64,000 bases of DNA from Gammaproteobacteria bacterium (lineage in GTDB: Bacteria; Pseudomonadota; Gammaproteobacteria; Pseudomonadales; Pseudohongiellaceae): contig JAGYKB010000001.1 in NCBI GenBank assembly GCA_018401885.1, positions 1-64,000 on the forward strand, read 5' to 3'. A program made the position numbers and the translations under genes. A model generated the notes under the pieces. The model did not search any database, had not been told where the DNA came from, and was given only the letters and a program-made list of their open reading frames with translations. Of the stretch, positions 41,301 through 50,378 are shown one piece after another (the first letter of the stretch is position 1; each line of letters starts with the position of its first letter).

Positions 41301-43211
41301 GTTATAGGAATCGGCGATATGTCGGGTGACGTGTTCGGTAACGGTATGCTGCTCTCACCAAAGATACTGTTAAAAGGCGCATTCAACCATCTGCATATTT
41401 TTATCGACCCAACTCCAAATGCGTCGGTAAGTTTCAAAGAGCGAAAGCGTCTGTTTAAACAAACTGGATCGTCGTGGGACGATTATCAAAAAGAGTTGAT
41501 TTCAGCAGGTGGTGGCGTGTTCGAGAGAAGTTCGAAATCGATCGAGTTAACAGATGAGATGCGCGTCGCATTCGCCACCGACGCCAGATCTCTGACGCCA
41601 GATCAACTCATATCGGTAATGTTGAAAGCGCCCGTAGATCTTCTCTGGAACGGAGGTATTGGTACCTATGTAAAAAGCTTCTCTGAAAGTAATGCTGCGG
41701 TCGGAGACAAAGCAAATGACTCTCTGCGTGTCGATGCGCGTGATCTTCGCTGTAAGGCTATAGGTGAGGGGGGCAACCTTGGCATGACGCAATTGTCGAG
41801 AATAGAGTATGGAATTAAGGGCGGAGTTTCGTTCACTGATTTTATCGATAATTCTGCTGGCGTGGATTGCTCGGATCACGAGGTAAACATTAAAATTTTG
41901 CTCAATGAGGTTGCGAATAAGGCGCCAGCTCGCTCTGAGAAAGCACAGTCCGATGCCGATGCAAAGCGAAGTGCACTGCTCGAAGGTATGACTGACGAGG
42001 TTTCTGCACTGGTTTTAGAGAATAATTACCGCCAAGTTCAAACTCTCGCATTGACGATTGCAGACCCAGAACTTGGATGTAAGGAATTCAATGATCTGAT
42101 TAACTTCCTGGAGACTAGCGCTGGACTTGATCGAGAAATTGAATTTCTCCCGAGCGCAGAACAGCTCGAGCAAAGAGCGAGTTCTCATCTTGCTCCGACA
42201 CGACCAGAGCTCGCAGTCGCCACGTCGTACATGAAGATGTTCCTCAAAGCGCAGCTTGTCTCAGCCACTTACTTGAACGATCCACTTCTGCAAAAACATT
42301 TATTCAAAGCGTTCCCGGGTTCTTTGGTAAAGCGTTATGCCAAGGAGATTGATCAGCATCCTCTGCGTAGCGAATTGATGGCTACTCAATTAGCTAACTA
42401 CCTTGTGAATCGGGTAGGCGCTTATTTTGTTTTCGAACTCATCTCCTCCTCGTCAACAAGTCCAGCCAGGGTCGTCAGGGCGTCTATACTCGCTATTGAA
42501 GCGTTTGACGCGGAGTCGCAATGGCAGTCCATTGAATCTCTAGATCATTCGGTGGCGTCGTCCTACCAGGACGAAATGATGCTTGCGTTAGTCAAACTCG
42601 TAAGGGATGGAACGCGCTGGCTGTTACGTAATCATTCCGATAGCGGCGATTTAGCCAGAGAAATAGAGACCTATGCTCATGGGGTGAAAGCGATGTGCGC
42701 GATGCTACCCTCGGGATTCCCTCAGAATATTGAGAGTAGGTTTGTTAAGAAGCGAGAGGCGTTTGTGAGTGTAGGTTTGTCCTCAGAGCTCGCGGAGGCC
42801 GTCGCTAAAAATTCGTTTTTGACGCCAGCCTTCGGATTGATCGAAGCGTCTCAGAGTGTGTCTGAAACTCTCGAGACGATGGTGAGAGCCTATTATCTTG
42901 TTGGCGAAACGCTGAGGCTCGATTGGCTGCGTGAGTTAATTCAGGACATCGTGCCGACTAGTAGTTGGGAATCGCGTCTAAAGTCGACGGCAATTGATGA
43001 CTTGTCTTGGCGGCAAAGAGTGCTTGCAAAACGGCTGCTTGAAGACACACAAGGGCATAAGGCTGTCAGTAAAAGAGTTGAGAACTGGCTACAAAGCAAT
43101 TCAGTCGGCATCGAAAGAGCCCAGAATGTACTCGCCCAGCTACGTGCTGAGAGTACGCCAGATCTTGCGATGATAACCGTTGCGCTACGCGAACTTAAGC
43201 GCTTGGCCTAG
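38319..43211 (+). CDS. NAD-specific glutamate dehydrogenase, large (~180 kDa) type
   Basis: The 1630-residue protein is a GDH of the very large class, described as GdhB in Pseudomonas, which deaminates glutamate to 2-oxoglutarate with NAD+ and is mainly catabolic. The N-terminal ~700 residues are the ACT/PAS-like regulatory region (FIVDSLRQALLRSG; FTFLGYEKYRI). The catalytic part holds LRGGKVARGGLRWSDRREDY, VKNSVIVPVGAKGGFVVK and, further on, GDMSGDVFGNGMLLS, LLWNGGIGTYVK and AIGEGGNLGMTQLSRIEYG. The frame is intact throughout. It stands alone after a divergent promoter region, with GGAGAAGG before ATG 38319. Confidence 0.93.
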   Translation: MSKESRSRELQIDTILSAITQALGGRSAAKDDLLHRFTKRYVGNNPAPISSTNATEQFVKDIAQAWHFIQERKSSRPLISFEEALLEENGRQLPTTLVRVLLDDKPFIVDSLRQALLRSGATIKVVRNTVLFSGRRKPGAARDSLGRFGELVDLAASSYDDFSAESFCSITCARWPSERSKDIESELRDALNHVSAAVGSYKEMTSAAANLRRNLLTNAEYLPVSEENVAESIEFIGWLIDNHFTFLGYEKYRIREKSGESIIELEPGSLLGVSRYKSQLKSQTKVSSLPGAAVDFISRPKLLSFAKSSKRSKVHRPAYYDYVLIKEFDKAGRVTHMHRFLGLYTSSVYFREALSIPLVRKKVSRALENSGYTKNGHNMKDLMQVINTFPRDELFQISSRSLLDMAVGITKIRDTGTSKLFVRKDFYGRFVSCLVYIPRELFNTKSRVAIQSLLQTRLQAEDVDFNTYLSESSQARIHLVFKVPTIRALKIDQSALERQIVELIRPWEDDFMERLRETGSEDEAQQQYRQYADCFSTAYKEAYTATEAVEDVKFISSVASSGDIAVNLRESHAERAEFSFKLFSLESQLMLSDVDPILENLGLRIVSESTYPLRGNSASESDELGPRIWLHDFLVYRSNATSPLSDQGRRCFEQAFYAIWSTRVEDDAFNALVLSSGLTWREAALMRALGAYLKQIRFDYSQGFIAETLSSHAQITSDLMTLFTELFEPSKSKRRYATCRNRIVKAIDAVSNLSEDSVLRAYLGLIDATLRSNFFQMDSAGELKDYFSFKFEPQRIDGVPKPLPKYEIFVYSSKVEGVHLRGGKVARGGLRWSDRREDYRTEILGLVKAQQVKNSVIVPVGAKGGFVVKDTAPVANRAEFQARGIRAYETFIAGLLDITDNLKEGTLIAPVRVVRRDGDDPYLVVAADKGTATFSDIANEIAARYGFWLGDGFASGGSNGYDHKAMGITAKGAWISVQRHFRERGIDIQKEEFSVIGIGDMSGDVFGNGMLLSPKILLKGAFNHLHIFIDPTPNASVSFKERKRLFKQTGSSWDDYQKELISAGGGVFERSSKSIELTDEMRVAFATDARSLTPDQLISVMLKAPVDLLWNGGIGTYVKSFSESNAAVGDKANDSLRVDARDLRCKAIGEGGNLGMTQLSRIEYGIKGGVSFTDFIDNSAGVDCSDHEVNIKILLNEVANKAPARSEKAQSDADAKRSALLEGMTDEVSALVLENNYRQVQTLALTIADPELGCKEFNDLINFLETSAGLDREIEFLPSAEQLEQRASSHLAPTRPELAVATSYMKMFLKAQLVSATYLNDPLLQKHLFKAFPGSLVKRYAKEIDQHPLRSELMATQLANYLVNRVGAYFVFELISSSSTSPARVVRASILAIEAFDAESQWQSIESLDHSVASSYQDEMMLALVKLVRDGTRWLLRNHSDSGDLAREIETYAHGVKAMCAMLPSGFPQNIESRFVKKREAFVSVGLSSELAEAVAKNSFLTPAFGLIEASQSVSETLETMVRAYYLVGETLRLDWLRELIQDIVPTSSWESRLKSTAIDDLSWRQRVLAKRLLEDTQGHKAVSKRVENWLQSNSVGIERAQNVLAQLRAESTPDLAMITVALRELKRLA

Positions 43212-43257
43212 CCGTCTACAGGCTTACGCATTTTCGCAGTTGGTATAGGGGAAGAGT

Positions 43258-44322
43258 GTGTACAAATTGATTAGAAGCCTGCTTTTCAGGTTACCCGCAG
43301 AGTTCTCGCATGATGTAGCGCTGAAGGCTATGCGCCTCTGCGAGCGGATGGGTGTCTTGGGAGTTATTGCGGCAAATACAAAACTTAACTCAACCCCGAA
43401 GACCGTTATGGGTATTGAGTTTCCACATGCCGTGGGTCTTGCTGCCGGACTTGATAAAAATGCTGACTACGCCGATGCTTTGCAGGCGCTCGGCTTTGGG
43501 TGGCTTGAACTGGGCACGGTAACACCGAGACCGCAGCCTGGTAATCCTAAGCCCAGAATGTTTCGCCTGGCGAGCGATAAAGGAATCATAAATCGACTCG
43601 GCTTTAATAATAAAGGAATCGACCATCTGCTTTCTCAGTTATCGAATCGCAAAAGACGTGGCATCGTAGGTATCAACATAGGCAAGAATGCGGATACTCC
43701 GTTAAGTGATGCAAATGAAGATTATCTCATTGGTCTTCGGAAAAGCTATCCGGTTGCAGATTACATCGCTATCAATATCTCATCACCCAACACACCTGGG
43801 CTTCGGTCTCTGCAGTACGGAGAAGAACTCGATAGTCTGCTAGGTGCCTTGGTGGCTGAGCGGGAGGCGCTCCAGAAAGCGCATGCACGCCATGTTCCCC
43901 TAGCCGTGAAACTCGCGCCTGATATGTCTGAAGATGAGCTTACCCTCTGCTGCTCGAAGCTGCTTGCTCATAAAATTGATGGTGTTATCGCAACGAACAC
44001 CACATTTGATCGAGAGCGTGTGGCGGGTAGTCGTTATGCAGGAGAAACAGGCGGGTTGAGCGGCGCGCCGCTAACCGAAAAAGCCTGTTCTACGCTTGCC
44101 CAGATCAAACGCCAGGTTGGTGACAGTATGGCGATCATCGGTGTCGGTGGAATCATGACCGGACGCGATGCCGCTGCAAGGCTTGAGGCCGGCGCAGATC
44201 TCATTCAGCTCTATTCTGGCTTTATTTATGAGGGGCCTGCACTGATAGAAAGCGCGCTAAAAGAGATCGCAGAAGCAAGCGGTAGCGCGTCCGGAAAAAG
44301 AGCTGCAGAGCGTACAGAATGA
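43258..44322 (+). CDS. pyrD: Dihydroorotate dehydrogenase (quinone)
   Basis: PyrD oxidises dihydroorotate to orotate and passes electrons to quinone. The 354-residue product has the class 2 N-terminal helix (YKLIRSLLFRLPAEFSHDVAL), MGIEFPHAVGLAAGLDKNAD, GTVTPRPQPGNPKPRMFRL, RLGFNNKGID and the catalytic serine region NISSPNTPGLRSLQ; FMN phosphate is held by IGVGGIMTGRDA and LIQLYSGF. GTG 43258 is the likely start after GGGGAAGA. It follows the glutamate dehydrogenase gene by 46 bases and overlaps the next small gene. Confidence 0.95.
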   Translation: MYKLIRSLLFRLPAEFSHDVALKAMRLCERMGVLGVIAANTKLNSTPKTVMGIEFPHAVGLAAGLDKNADYADALQALGFGWLELGTVTPRPQPGNPKPRMFRLASDKGIINRLGFNNKGIDHLLSQLSNRKRRGIVGINIGKNADTPLSDANEDYLIGLRKSYPVADYIAINISSPNTPGLRSLQYGEELDSLLGALVAEREALQKAHARHVPLAVKLAPDMSEDELTLCCSKLLAHKIDGVIATNTTFDRERVAGSRYAGETGGLSGAPLTEKACSTLAQIKRQVGDSMAIIGVGGIMTGRDAAARLEAGADLIQLYSGFIYEGPALIESALKEIAEASGSASGKRAAERTE

Positions 44323-44606
44323 GCGAAAAAGCAGACGGGGATCAATCGCCCTTTGACGAGCCAGCGGATCTTCTGTTTTTCACAACGCTCGGCTGCCATC
44401 TTTGCGAGCAAGCGGAGAGAATGCTGTCTGCGGTTGCCAGCTCTCAGCCATTCACCTTAGCTGTTGATGCCATAGATATCGCCGACGACGAAGCGCTCGT
44501 GGAGAAATACGGAATTCGGATACCGGTATTAAAAAGAGCGCGCGACGGAAAGGAGCTTGGATGGCCTTTCGATGAAGAACAGCTGGAACTTTTCATTAAT
44601 GCGTAG
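44319..44606 (+). CDS. Glutaredoxin-like protein (DUF836 type)
   Basis: The 95-residue product is a short thioredoxin-fold protein of the glutaredoxin-like DUF836 family. It has LLFFTTLGCHLCEQAERML with a CxxC active site (CHLC) at about residues 27-30, then VDAIDIADDEALVEKYGIRIPVL with the cis-proline motif and a short helical end. ATG 44319 overlaps the pyrD stop as ATGA, a common arrangement that suggests coupling. The physiological partner is unknown. Confidence 0.85.
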   Translation: MSEKADGDQSPFDEPADLLFFTTLGCHLCEQAERMLSAVASSQPFTLAVDAIDIADDEALVEKYGIRIPVLKRARDGKELGWPFDEEQLELFINA

Positions 44607-44638
44607 GCGATTAGGAAAAGAATACCTCCCCTAACGCG

Positions 44639-45442
44639 TCAAGTGAGATTGAAAAGCCTACGCGCATTCTCCGATGTTTCTACCGCTAATTCTTCAACAC
44701 CCCTTCCTGTGCACTGCGCGAGTGTTCTGACGACCTCAACGAGATGGCACGGCTCGTTGCGCCGAGATTTTGGCTTCGGCCTGAGTGTCCTAGGGAGTAA
44801 ATAAGGCGCATCGGTCTCTATTAATAACCTGTCGGATGGGATGTACCTTACGATTTCTTGCAGCTCAGCACCTCTTCTTTCATCGCACACCCAGCCTGTT
44901 ATTCCAATATACATATCTAAGGCCAGATAATCCTCCAGCGCCTCTTTGGTGTCAGTAAAACAATGCACGACACCGCCGACGATTTGATCTCGGTACTTTT
45001 TGAGTAATTCGAAGAAAGGTTCGTGCGCTTCTCTTTGATGCAGGAAAAGGGGTTTCTCTGCACTTGCAGCCAGTCTTAGATGCTCCTCAAAAACAACTCG
45101 CTGCGTCTCGCGTGGCGAAAAATCGCGATTAAAATCCAGGCCGCATTCGCCCACTGCTATTACCTCGTCGTGATTCAATAATAGCTGAATCTCAGTGGCA
45201 ATCTCTGTCGTCCATTCACTTGCAGCATGCGGATGCAAACCTGCGGTGCTCTTAAATAGGTGCGGTTTGTTCTGACTGTACTCAGCCGCCTTTTGAGAGC
45301 TACTGAGGTCGGTACCTGTGAGCACGATCGTATCTACGCCCGATGCCTGAGCGCGCTCGATAACCTGATCGAAATCGTGATCGAATGAGTCATGCGTGAG
45401 GTTGGCACCGATATCGATGAGAGAGAGAAGTGGGGGAGTCAT
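44639..45442 (-). CDS. tatD: TatD-family metal-dependent hydrolase
   Basis: TatD proteins are TIM-barrel metal-dependent deoxyribonucleases. The 267-residue product has SLIDIGANLTHDSFDHD in place of the family HxH motif (the His pair is replaced by N and H spacing typical of the TatD subgroup), HPHAASEW, AVGECGLDFNRDFSP, LFLHQREAHEPF, GVVHCFTDTKE and LIETDAPYL, covering the metal ligands. YchF-neighbour YcfH-type proteins start with FVDSHCH, so TatD proper is the better match. It is convergent with the glutaredoxin-like gene, 32 bases away. Confidence 0.9.
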   Translation of the reverse strand: MTPPLLSLIDIGANLTHDSFDHDFDQVIERAQASGVDTIVLTGTDLSSSQKAAEYSQNKPHLFKSTAGLHPHAASEWTTEIATEIQLLLNHDEVIAVGECGLDFNRDFSPRETQRVVFEEHLRLAASAEKPLFLHQREAHEPFFELLKKYRDQIVGGVVHCFTDTKEALEDYLALDMYIGITGWVCDERRGAELQEIVRYIPSDRLLIETDAPYLLPRTLRPKPKSRRNEPCHLVEVVRTLAQCTGRGVEELAVETSENARRLFNLT

Positions 45443-45640
45443 GGTGGTCGCTCGATCAGGTTAATAGCTCGGACGCGCCCTCGGCGCTAATCCGTGGCTA
45501 GTTTAGCCCAGAGGGGCGCCGCGCGAAACCGACGGGGCGCGGTCAGCGTGTGAAAATTCGATTGTGCGGGTGGCTAGCGTTTGAGTGATCGATAGCTGAT
45601 AATAAGTTGATGATAAACAAGCAAAGAGTAGGAATTAAGC

Positions 45641-46681
45641 GTGAACGCAAGCGATCAAAAGCAGTCTCTCAATTGGTCAGAGTTAGGATTCCAGTATAAG
45701 AAAACAGATTCTCGCTTCCGCGCGGTTTGGCGCGATGGGGCTTGGGGCGAGGGGGAAATGATTAGCGATGAGTTCATCGCTATTCACGAAGGCGCGCCCT
45801 CCATACACTACGCACAGCAGTGCTTCGAAGGCATGAAAGCGCAAACCGCGCCAGATGGTCGCATTCTTTTGTTCAGACCAGATCTTAATGCGCAGAGGAT
45901 GGGACGCACAGCCGAGCGTCTGCTCATGCCGCACGTTTCTGAAGAAATGTTCGTGCGCGCTGTGCGAGATACGGTTCGGGCTAATGCTTCATGGGTTCCG
46001 CCCTATGGGTCCGGCGCATCTCTTTATATTCGTCCAATGCTGATTGGTGTCGGCGAGAATCTTGGTCTAAAGCCGGCTCAGTCTTATGAATTTAGAGTGT
46101 TTGTGTCGCCTGTCGGTCCTTACTACAAGACGGCCGGACTCGGCACGATCAAATTGGCGGTCTCAGAGATGGACCGAGCTGCTCCAAGTGGTACAGGAAG
46201 TTTTAAAGCAGGGGCCAATTATGCTGGCGGTTTGCTAGCAACTAAGCGGGCTCAAGAACTAGGCGCTAACGAGGCGTTATACCTCGATTCTAGAGAGCGT
46301 CGGTTCATCGACGAAGCAGGTTCGGCTAATATCGTTGTTGTTATGCGCGACGGCACTGTGGTCACACCTAAGTCTGACGCGATCCTACCTAGTATTACGC
46401 GTCGCTCGATTATGACGCTCGCTGAGAAGAAACTCGGCCTCGTCACCCATGAGCGGCCAATCGAGCTGCGCAAGGAAATTGTTAATTTCAGCGAAGCGGC
46501 AGCGTGCGGTACTGCTGCGGTTCTCTCCCCGGTCGGTAGTATCTGGTTTGATGGCGAGTGGCATAACGTCGGAAATCCCGAGCACGTGGGGCCTGTGATG
46601 CAGCAGCTCTATGATTTGCTGGTTGGAATTCAAAAAGGCGAAACTAATGATGAGTTTGGCTGGACTGTCGATGTTGCGTGA
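45641..46681 (+). CDS. ilvE: Branched-chain amino acid aminotransferase
   Basis: IlvE transfers the amino group between glutamate and branched-chain keto acids, the last step of leucine, isoleucine and valine synthesis. The 346-residue product has IHYAQQCFEGMKAQ, LYIRPMLIGVGENLGLKPA, the PLP-lysine region GTGSFKAGANYAGGLL, IDEAGSANIVVV and EAAACGTAAVLSPVG. These features match the longer class (also found in eukaryotes) rather than the ~309-residue E. coli enzyme. GTG 45641 is the probable start after AGGAAT. A strong terminator follows. Confidence 0.93.
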   Translation: MNASDQKQSLNWSELGFQYKKTDSRFRAVWRDGAWGEGEMISDEFIAIHEGAPSIHYAQQCFEGMKAQTAPDGRILLFRPDLNAQRMGRTAERLLMPHVSEEMFVRAVRDTVRANASWVPPYGSGASLYIRPMLIGVGENLGLKPAQSYEFRVFVSPVGPYYKTAGLGTIKLAVSEMDRAAPSGTGSFKAGANYAGGLLATKRAQELGANEALYLDSRERRFIDEAGSANIVVVMRDGTVVTPKSDAILPSITRRSIMTLAEKKLGLVTHERPIELRKEIVNFSEAAACGTAAVLSPVGSIWFDGEWHNVGNPEHVGPVMQQLYDLLVGIQKGETNDEFGWTVDVA

Positions 46682-46738
46682 GGGGCCATAGCGCTCACGA
46701 CTCCCGCTCGCCAGTGCCCGAGCCCTAGCCTATACCGA

Positions 46739-46784
46739 GGCGGGTCATCTAGCGCGAAATTTGCGATAGATGGCCCGCCTTTTT
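46739..46784 (+). terminator. Rho-independent terminator after ilvE
   Basis: GGCGGGTCATCTA (46739-46751) pairs with TAGATGGCCCGCC (46767-46779), a 13-base stem with one T-G-type mismatch and a 15-base loop, followed by TTTTT (46780-46784). It lies about 58 bases after the ilvE stop and insulates topA. Confidence 0.9.
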
Positions 46785-46817
46785 AGCAATCGGTTATTGG
46801 CTAATTTGCGTAAAGAC

Positions 46818-46846
46818 TTGACCGACCCACAACCCTTCCTTATATA
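46818..46846 (+). promoter_or_regulatory. Candidate sigma-70 promoter for topA
   Basis: TTGACC at 46818-46823 and TATATA at 46841-46846 are separated by 17 bases, close to the sigma-70 consensus, 46 bases before the topA ATG and just after the ilvE terminator. TATACT at 46843-46848 would be an alternative -10 with wider spacing. Confidence 0.6.
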
Positions 46847-46891
46847 CTCGCGCACTTCCGGCCTCGGCCCAATGCCTTAAGAGTTGCGTTT

Positions 46892-49630
46892 ATGTCCAAA
46901 TCATTAGTAATAGTCGAATCGCCCGCCAAGGCGAAAACTATTAATAAGTACCTCGGTTCTGACTTTATCGTCAAATCGAGTGTGGGACACATTCGCGACC
47001 TGCCTACCTCCGGATCTGCCACTGCGGTCGATCCTAAAGCGCGTGCAGCTGCGGCCGCAAAGACTCGAAAACTCGCGCCTGATGAGAAAGTAGCCTACAA
47101 AAAGAAAAAGGCCAGAGAGCAACTCGTAAAGCGCATGGGGATTGACCCAGACCATGATTGGACCGCAAGGTACGAAGTGCTGCCCGGTAAAGAAAAAGTT
47201 GTATCGGAACTGCAAAAGCTCGCTAAGACAGCGGATACAATTTACCTCGCAACGGATTTAGACCGTGAGGGAGAGGCAATCGCCTGGCATCTCAAAGAAT
47301 CCATTGGTGGCGACGAAAGCCGCTATAAGCGAGTCGTGTTCAACGAGATTACACAGCGTGCAATTCAGGACGCTTTTTCCAAGCCTGGCGAGCTAGATAT
47401 GCGCTATGTTGAGGCGCAGCAGGCCAGACGCTTCCTCGATCGCGTCGTGGGTTTCATGGTTTCACCACTGCTTTGGGCCAAAATTGCAAGAGGTCTATCT
47501 GCAGGTCGTGTGCAATCGGTAGCCGTGCGGCTGGTCGTCGAACGGGAACGTGAAATTAGAGCGTTTATCCCCGATGAGTTTTGGGAGGTGTTTGTCGCAC
47601 TCGAAACGAGCAAAGCTGAGGCGCTTCGCTGTCAGGTGGTGAAGCAAGCGGGTGCTAATTTCCGCCCGACGAGTAAACAAGAAACGGACTCGGCGTTAGA
47701 GGTACTCAACGCAAGCGATTTCACTGTGCTAAAGCGCGACGATAAGCCGACTTCATCGAAGCCCAAAGCCCCCCTTATTACGTCAACTCTCCAACAAGCA
47801 GCAAGCACCCGTCTCGGCTTCGGTGTTAAGAAGACAATGATGATGGCGCAGCGCCTCTATGAGGCTGGCTACATCACTTACATGCGAACCGACTCCACGC
47901 ACCTGAGTGGCGATGCCATCGCGATGTGTCGCGAGTATATCGGCAAAAAATTTGGACCTGATTATCTGCCAGAGAAGCCTCTATACTACAGTTCGAAAGA
48001 GGGTGCTCAAGAGGCTCACGAAGCGATTCGGCCGACAGATGTTCGCATGACTGAAACGCTGCTGAATCAGATGGAGCCAGACGCTGTGCGGCTCTATACA
48101 CTTATATGGCAATATTTCGTTGCCTGCCAAATGCCGCCGGCGCGTTACCTGAGCTCGAGCATCAGCATTGGCGCTGCTGATTTCGAGTTGCGGGTAAAAG
48201 GCCGGATAATGCAGTTCGATGGTTACCTTCGCGCGATGCCATCCAAGGACGAAGATGTGGTTCTACCTGCAGTTGGCGAAGGAGACAAGCTAACTCTCAA
48301 TGAGCTGATGCCACAGCAAAACTTTACTAAGCCGCCACCACGATACACAGAGGCAAGCCTCGTTAAAGAATTAGAGAAGAAGGCCATCGGCCGCCCTTCG
48401 ACCTATGCTGCTATCATTTCTACAATCCAGGATCGCGGTTATGCACGTGTCGAGAACAAGCGATTCTATGCGCTCAAGATGGGCGACATCGTAGCTGAGC
48501 GCTTGATCGAAAGTTTTGCAGATCTAATGGACTATGATTTTACCGCCAAGATGGAGGAGTCTCTGGACGCAGTCGCCTCGGGTGAGAAGGATTGGAAAGA
48601 ACTGCTCAACGAGTTCTATGAGCGCTTCACCATTGAATTGGCGCTAGCCGAAGCCTCCGAGGGTGGAATGCGCGCTAACGATCCAACCGAAACTGACATC
48701 GAATGTCCGAACTGTGGTCGCAACATGCAGATCCGTACTGCGTCCACGGGGGTCTTCCTTGGCTGTTCGGGGTATGCATTACCTCCTAAGGAGCGTTGCA
48801 AGCAAACGATTAATTTGACACCGGGTGAGGACGCTATTCGCACAGACACGGCGGAAGAAGCCGAGGCTGCGGAGAATGTATTGCTGCGAAAGAAGCACCG
48901 CTGCAAACTCTGTAACACTGCGATGGACAGTTATCTCATTGATGAGGGTCGTAAACTACACGTTTGTGGCAACAATCCTGACTGTAGTGGATTCGAGATC
49001 GAGAGTGGTGTATTTAAGATTCGTGGCTACGATGGTCCAGTTATCGAATGCGACAAATGTGCACAGGACATGCAGCTTAAAACTGGCCGCTTTGGTAAGT
49101 ATTTTGGCTGCAGCAATGAGTCCTGCAAAAATACCCGCAAATTGCTGAGGAATGGCCAAGCGGCACCGCCAAAGATGGATCCGGTGCCCATGCCCGAACT
49201 TCAATGTGAAACCGTTGACGATCATTATATTCTGCGCGATGGAGCAGCAGGTCTGTTTCTAGCCGCCAGTCAATTCCCGAGAAATCGCGAGACACGAGCG
49301 CCGCTTGTATCGGAACTGTTGCCCCATGCGGCTGAAATCGATCCAAAATATGCATATTTGATGGAAGCGCCAATCGCAGACGATGCCGGTAACCCAAGCA
49401 TCGTTCGCTATAGCAGAAAGACAGCTGAAATCTATGTCCAGAGTGAAATCGACAAAAAGGCTTCGGGCTGGAAGGCATTTTACATCGGCGGCGAATGGAA
49501 GTCAGAGGGTAGCGGCAAAGCCGGACCTAAGAAAGCGGTCAAGAAAGCAGCTAAGAAAACGGTTAAGAAAACGGTAAAGAAAACAGCAAAGAAGGCCGTG
49601 AAGAAAGTTACCAAAACAAGCACGAAGTAA
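46892..49630 (+). CDS. topA: DNA topoisomerase I
   Basis: TopA relaxes negative supercoils through a 5'-phosphotyrosyl intermediate. The 912-residue product starts with the Toprim domain ([19 protein letters not shown]; later [16 protein letters not shown]), has [34 protein letters not shown] and the catalytic tyrosine (~Y330) in [15 protein letters not shown]. Several C-terminal zinc ribbons follow ([14 protein letters not shown] with [36 protein letters not shown]), and the last ~35 residues are Lys/Ala/Val repeats. It carries its own promoter and is convergent with lexA. Confidence 0.96.
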   Translation: MSKSLVIVESPAKAKTINKYLGSDFIVKSSVGHIRDLPTSGSATAVDPKARAAAAAKTRKLAPDEKVAYKKKKAREQLVKRMGIDPDHDWTARYEVLPGKEKVVSELQKLAKTADTIYLATDLDREGEAIAWHLKESIGGDESRYKRVVFNEITQRAIQDAFSKPGELDMRYVEAQQARRFLDRVVGFMVSPLLWAKIARGLSAGRVQSVAVRLVVEREREIRAFIPDEFWEVFVALETSKAEALRCQVVKQAGANFRPTSKQETDSALEVLNASDFTVLKRDDKPTSSKPKAPLITSTLQQAASTRLGFGVKKTMMMAQRLYEAGYITYMRTDSTHLSGDAIAMCREYIGKKFGPDYLPEKPLYYSSKEGAQEAHEAIRPTDVRMTETLLNQMEPDAVRLYTLIWQYFVACQMPPARYLSSSISIGAADFELRVKGRIMQFDGYLRAMPSKDEDVVLPAVGEGDKLTLNELMPQQNFTKPPPRYTEASLVKELEKKAIGRPSTYAAIISTIQDRGYARVENKRFYALKMGDIVAERLIESFADLMDYDFTAKMEESLDAVASGEKDWKELLNEFYERFTIELALAEASEGGMRANDPTETDIECPNCGRNMQIRTASTGVFLGCSGYALPPKERCKQTINLTPGEDAIRTDTAEEAEAAENVLLRKKHRCKLCNTAMDSYLIDEGRKLHVCGNNPDCSGFEIESGVFKIRGYDGPVIECDKCAQDMQLKTGRFGKYFGCSNESCKNTRKLLRNGQAAPPKMDPVPMPELQCETVDDHYILRDGAAGLFLAASQFPRNRETRAPLVSELLPHAAEIDPKYAYLMEAPIADDAGNPSIVRYSRKTAEIYVQSEIDKKASGWKAFYIGGEWKSEGSGKAGPKKAVKKAAKKTVKKTVKKTAKKAVKKVTKTSTK

Positions 49631-49644
49631 GAAACCGCAAAAGA

Positions 49645-49680
49645 GGCGAAGACACCCTAGTATTGCCTAAGGGCTTCGCC
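49645..49680 (-). terminator. Hairpin between convergent topA and lexA
   Basis: GGCGAAG (49645-49651) pairs with CTTCGCC (49674-49680), and the inner CCCTAG with CTAAGGG extends the stem imperfectly. On the minus strand it is followed by TCTTTT, so it best serves as a terminator for lexA; it may also block topA read-through in the opposite direction. Confidence 0.5.
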
Positions 49681-49714
49681 GATCTCAAAGACGCAGGTTG
49701 CGAAGAGCGAGTCG

Positions 49715-50320
49715 CTAGTGGCGGCGAATCACGCCCACGCTTATGCCTTCGATTGCAAAATCGTTGAGTCTCACATCTACCTCGATAGGCTCGAAGTCTG
49801 GGTTCTCGGCAATGAGGCTGAGCGTATAGGGAGTCTTGCCTTTTTTGAGGCGCTTTACAGTTACTTCCTCGTCTATTCGCGCGACGATGATATCGCCGTC
49901 GTTCGCTCTGTCTGTCTTATGCACCGCGAGCAAATCGTCCTCGAAAATACCCACATTGATCATACTCATACCCTTAACAGTGAGCAGGTAATCTGCGCTG
50001 GGAGTGAAGAGTGTTGGGGGAATATCGCAATATTCGGAAATAGATTCTTGAGCAAGGATAGGGCTACCTGCGGCGACCTGACCAATTATTGGTAGTCCTA
50101 ATTGCTCATTGATCGGCAGTCGCAACCCCCGAGACGCGCCTGGCTGGATTTCGATAGCACCTTTCCGGGCTAGCGCGCGCAGGTGGTCTTCTGCAGCGTT
50201 CGGTGAGCGGAAGCCCATTTTTTGCGCAATTTCTGAACGAGTAGGTGGGTAGCCCGTTTCAGAGAGATAATCTTTGATGTAGTTAAGTATTTGTTGCTGT
50301 CGGAGAGTAAGTTTTAACAT
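49715..50320 (-). CDS. lexA: LexA repressor
   Basis: LexA represses the SOS regulon and self-cleaves when stimulated by RecA filaments. The 201-residue product has a winged helix-turn-helix domain ([20 protein letters not shown]), the scissile Ala84-Gly85 bond in [10 protein letters not shown], and the catalytic dyad Ser119 (KGMSM) and Lys156 ([10 protein letters not shown]), all at the same numbers as E. coli LexA. Its promoter contains two SOS boxes, described separately, showing autoregulation. It is convergent with topA and divergent from nagZ. No sulA-like gene lies next to it. Confidence 0.97.
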   Translation of the reverse strand: MLKLTLRQQQILNYIKDYLSETGYPPTRSEIAQKMGFRSPNAAEDHLRALARKGAIEIQPGASRGLRLPINEQLGLPIIGQVAAGSPILAQESISEYCDIPPTLFTPSADYLLTVKGMSMINVGIFEDDLLAVHKTDRANDGDIIVARIDEEVTVKRLKKGKTPYTLSLIAENPDFEPIEVDVRLNDFAIEGISVGVIRRH

Positions 50321-50329
50321 GATTCGCCC

Positions 50330-50345
50330 CTGTGTTTATCAACAG
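50330..50345. promoter_or_regulatory. SOS box 1 (proximal) of lexA
   Basis: CTG-N10-CAG with the sequence CTGTGTTTATCAACAG, 9 bases before the lexA start codon. It fits the gammaproteobacterial LexA operator CTGT-N8-ACAG. It abuts SOS box 2 with no gap. Confidence 0.8.
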
Positions 50346-50361
50346 CTGTGATTATATACAG
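50346..50361. promoter_or_regulatory. SOS box 2 (distal) of lexA
   Basis: CTGTGATTATATACAG fits CTGT-N8-ACAG with an AT-rich centre and the flanking TA after CAG. It covers the -10 element of the lexA promoter. Confidence 0.88.
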
Positions 50362-50378
50362 TAATCGTTCTTTTGCAA
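50351..50378 (-). promoter_or_regulatory. lexA promoter
   Basis: On the minus strand TTGCAA (50378-50373) and a perfect TATAAT (50356-50351) are separated by 16 bases. The -10 lies inside SOS box 2, so LexA binding would occlude RNA polymerase. The transcript leader would be roughly 20-25 bases. Confidence 0.75.

Noticed and set aside
44607-44637. Hairpin between the glutaredoxin-like gene and tatD (GCGATTAGG with CCTAACGC)
   Set aside because: The stem has a bulge, a long loop and no U-run on either side, so it is too weak to call a terminator.
49526-49620. AAGAAAR-like direct repeats resembling a tandem array
   Set aside because: They are in frame and encode the Lys-rich topoisomerase tail; they are irregular in length and not a CRISPR or intergenic repeat.
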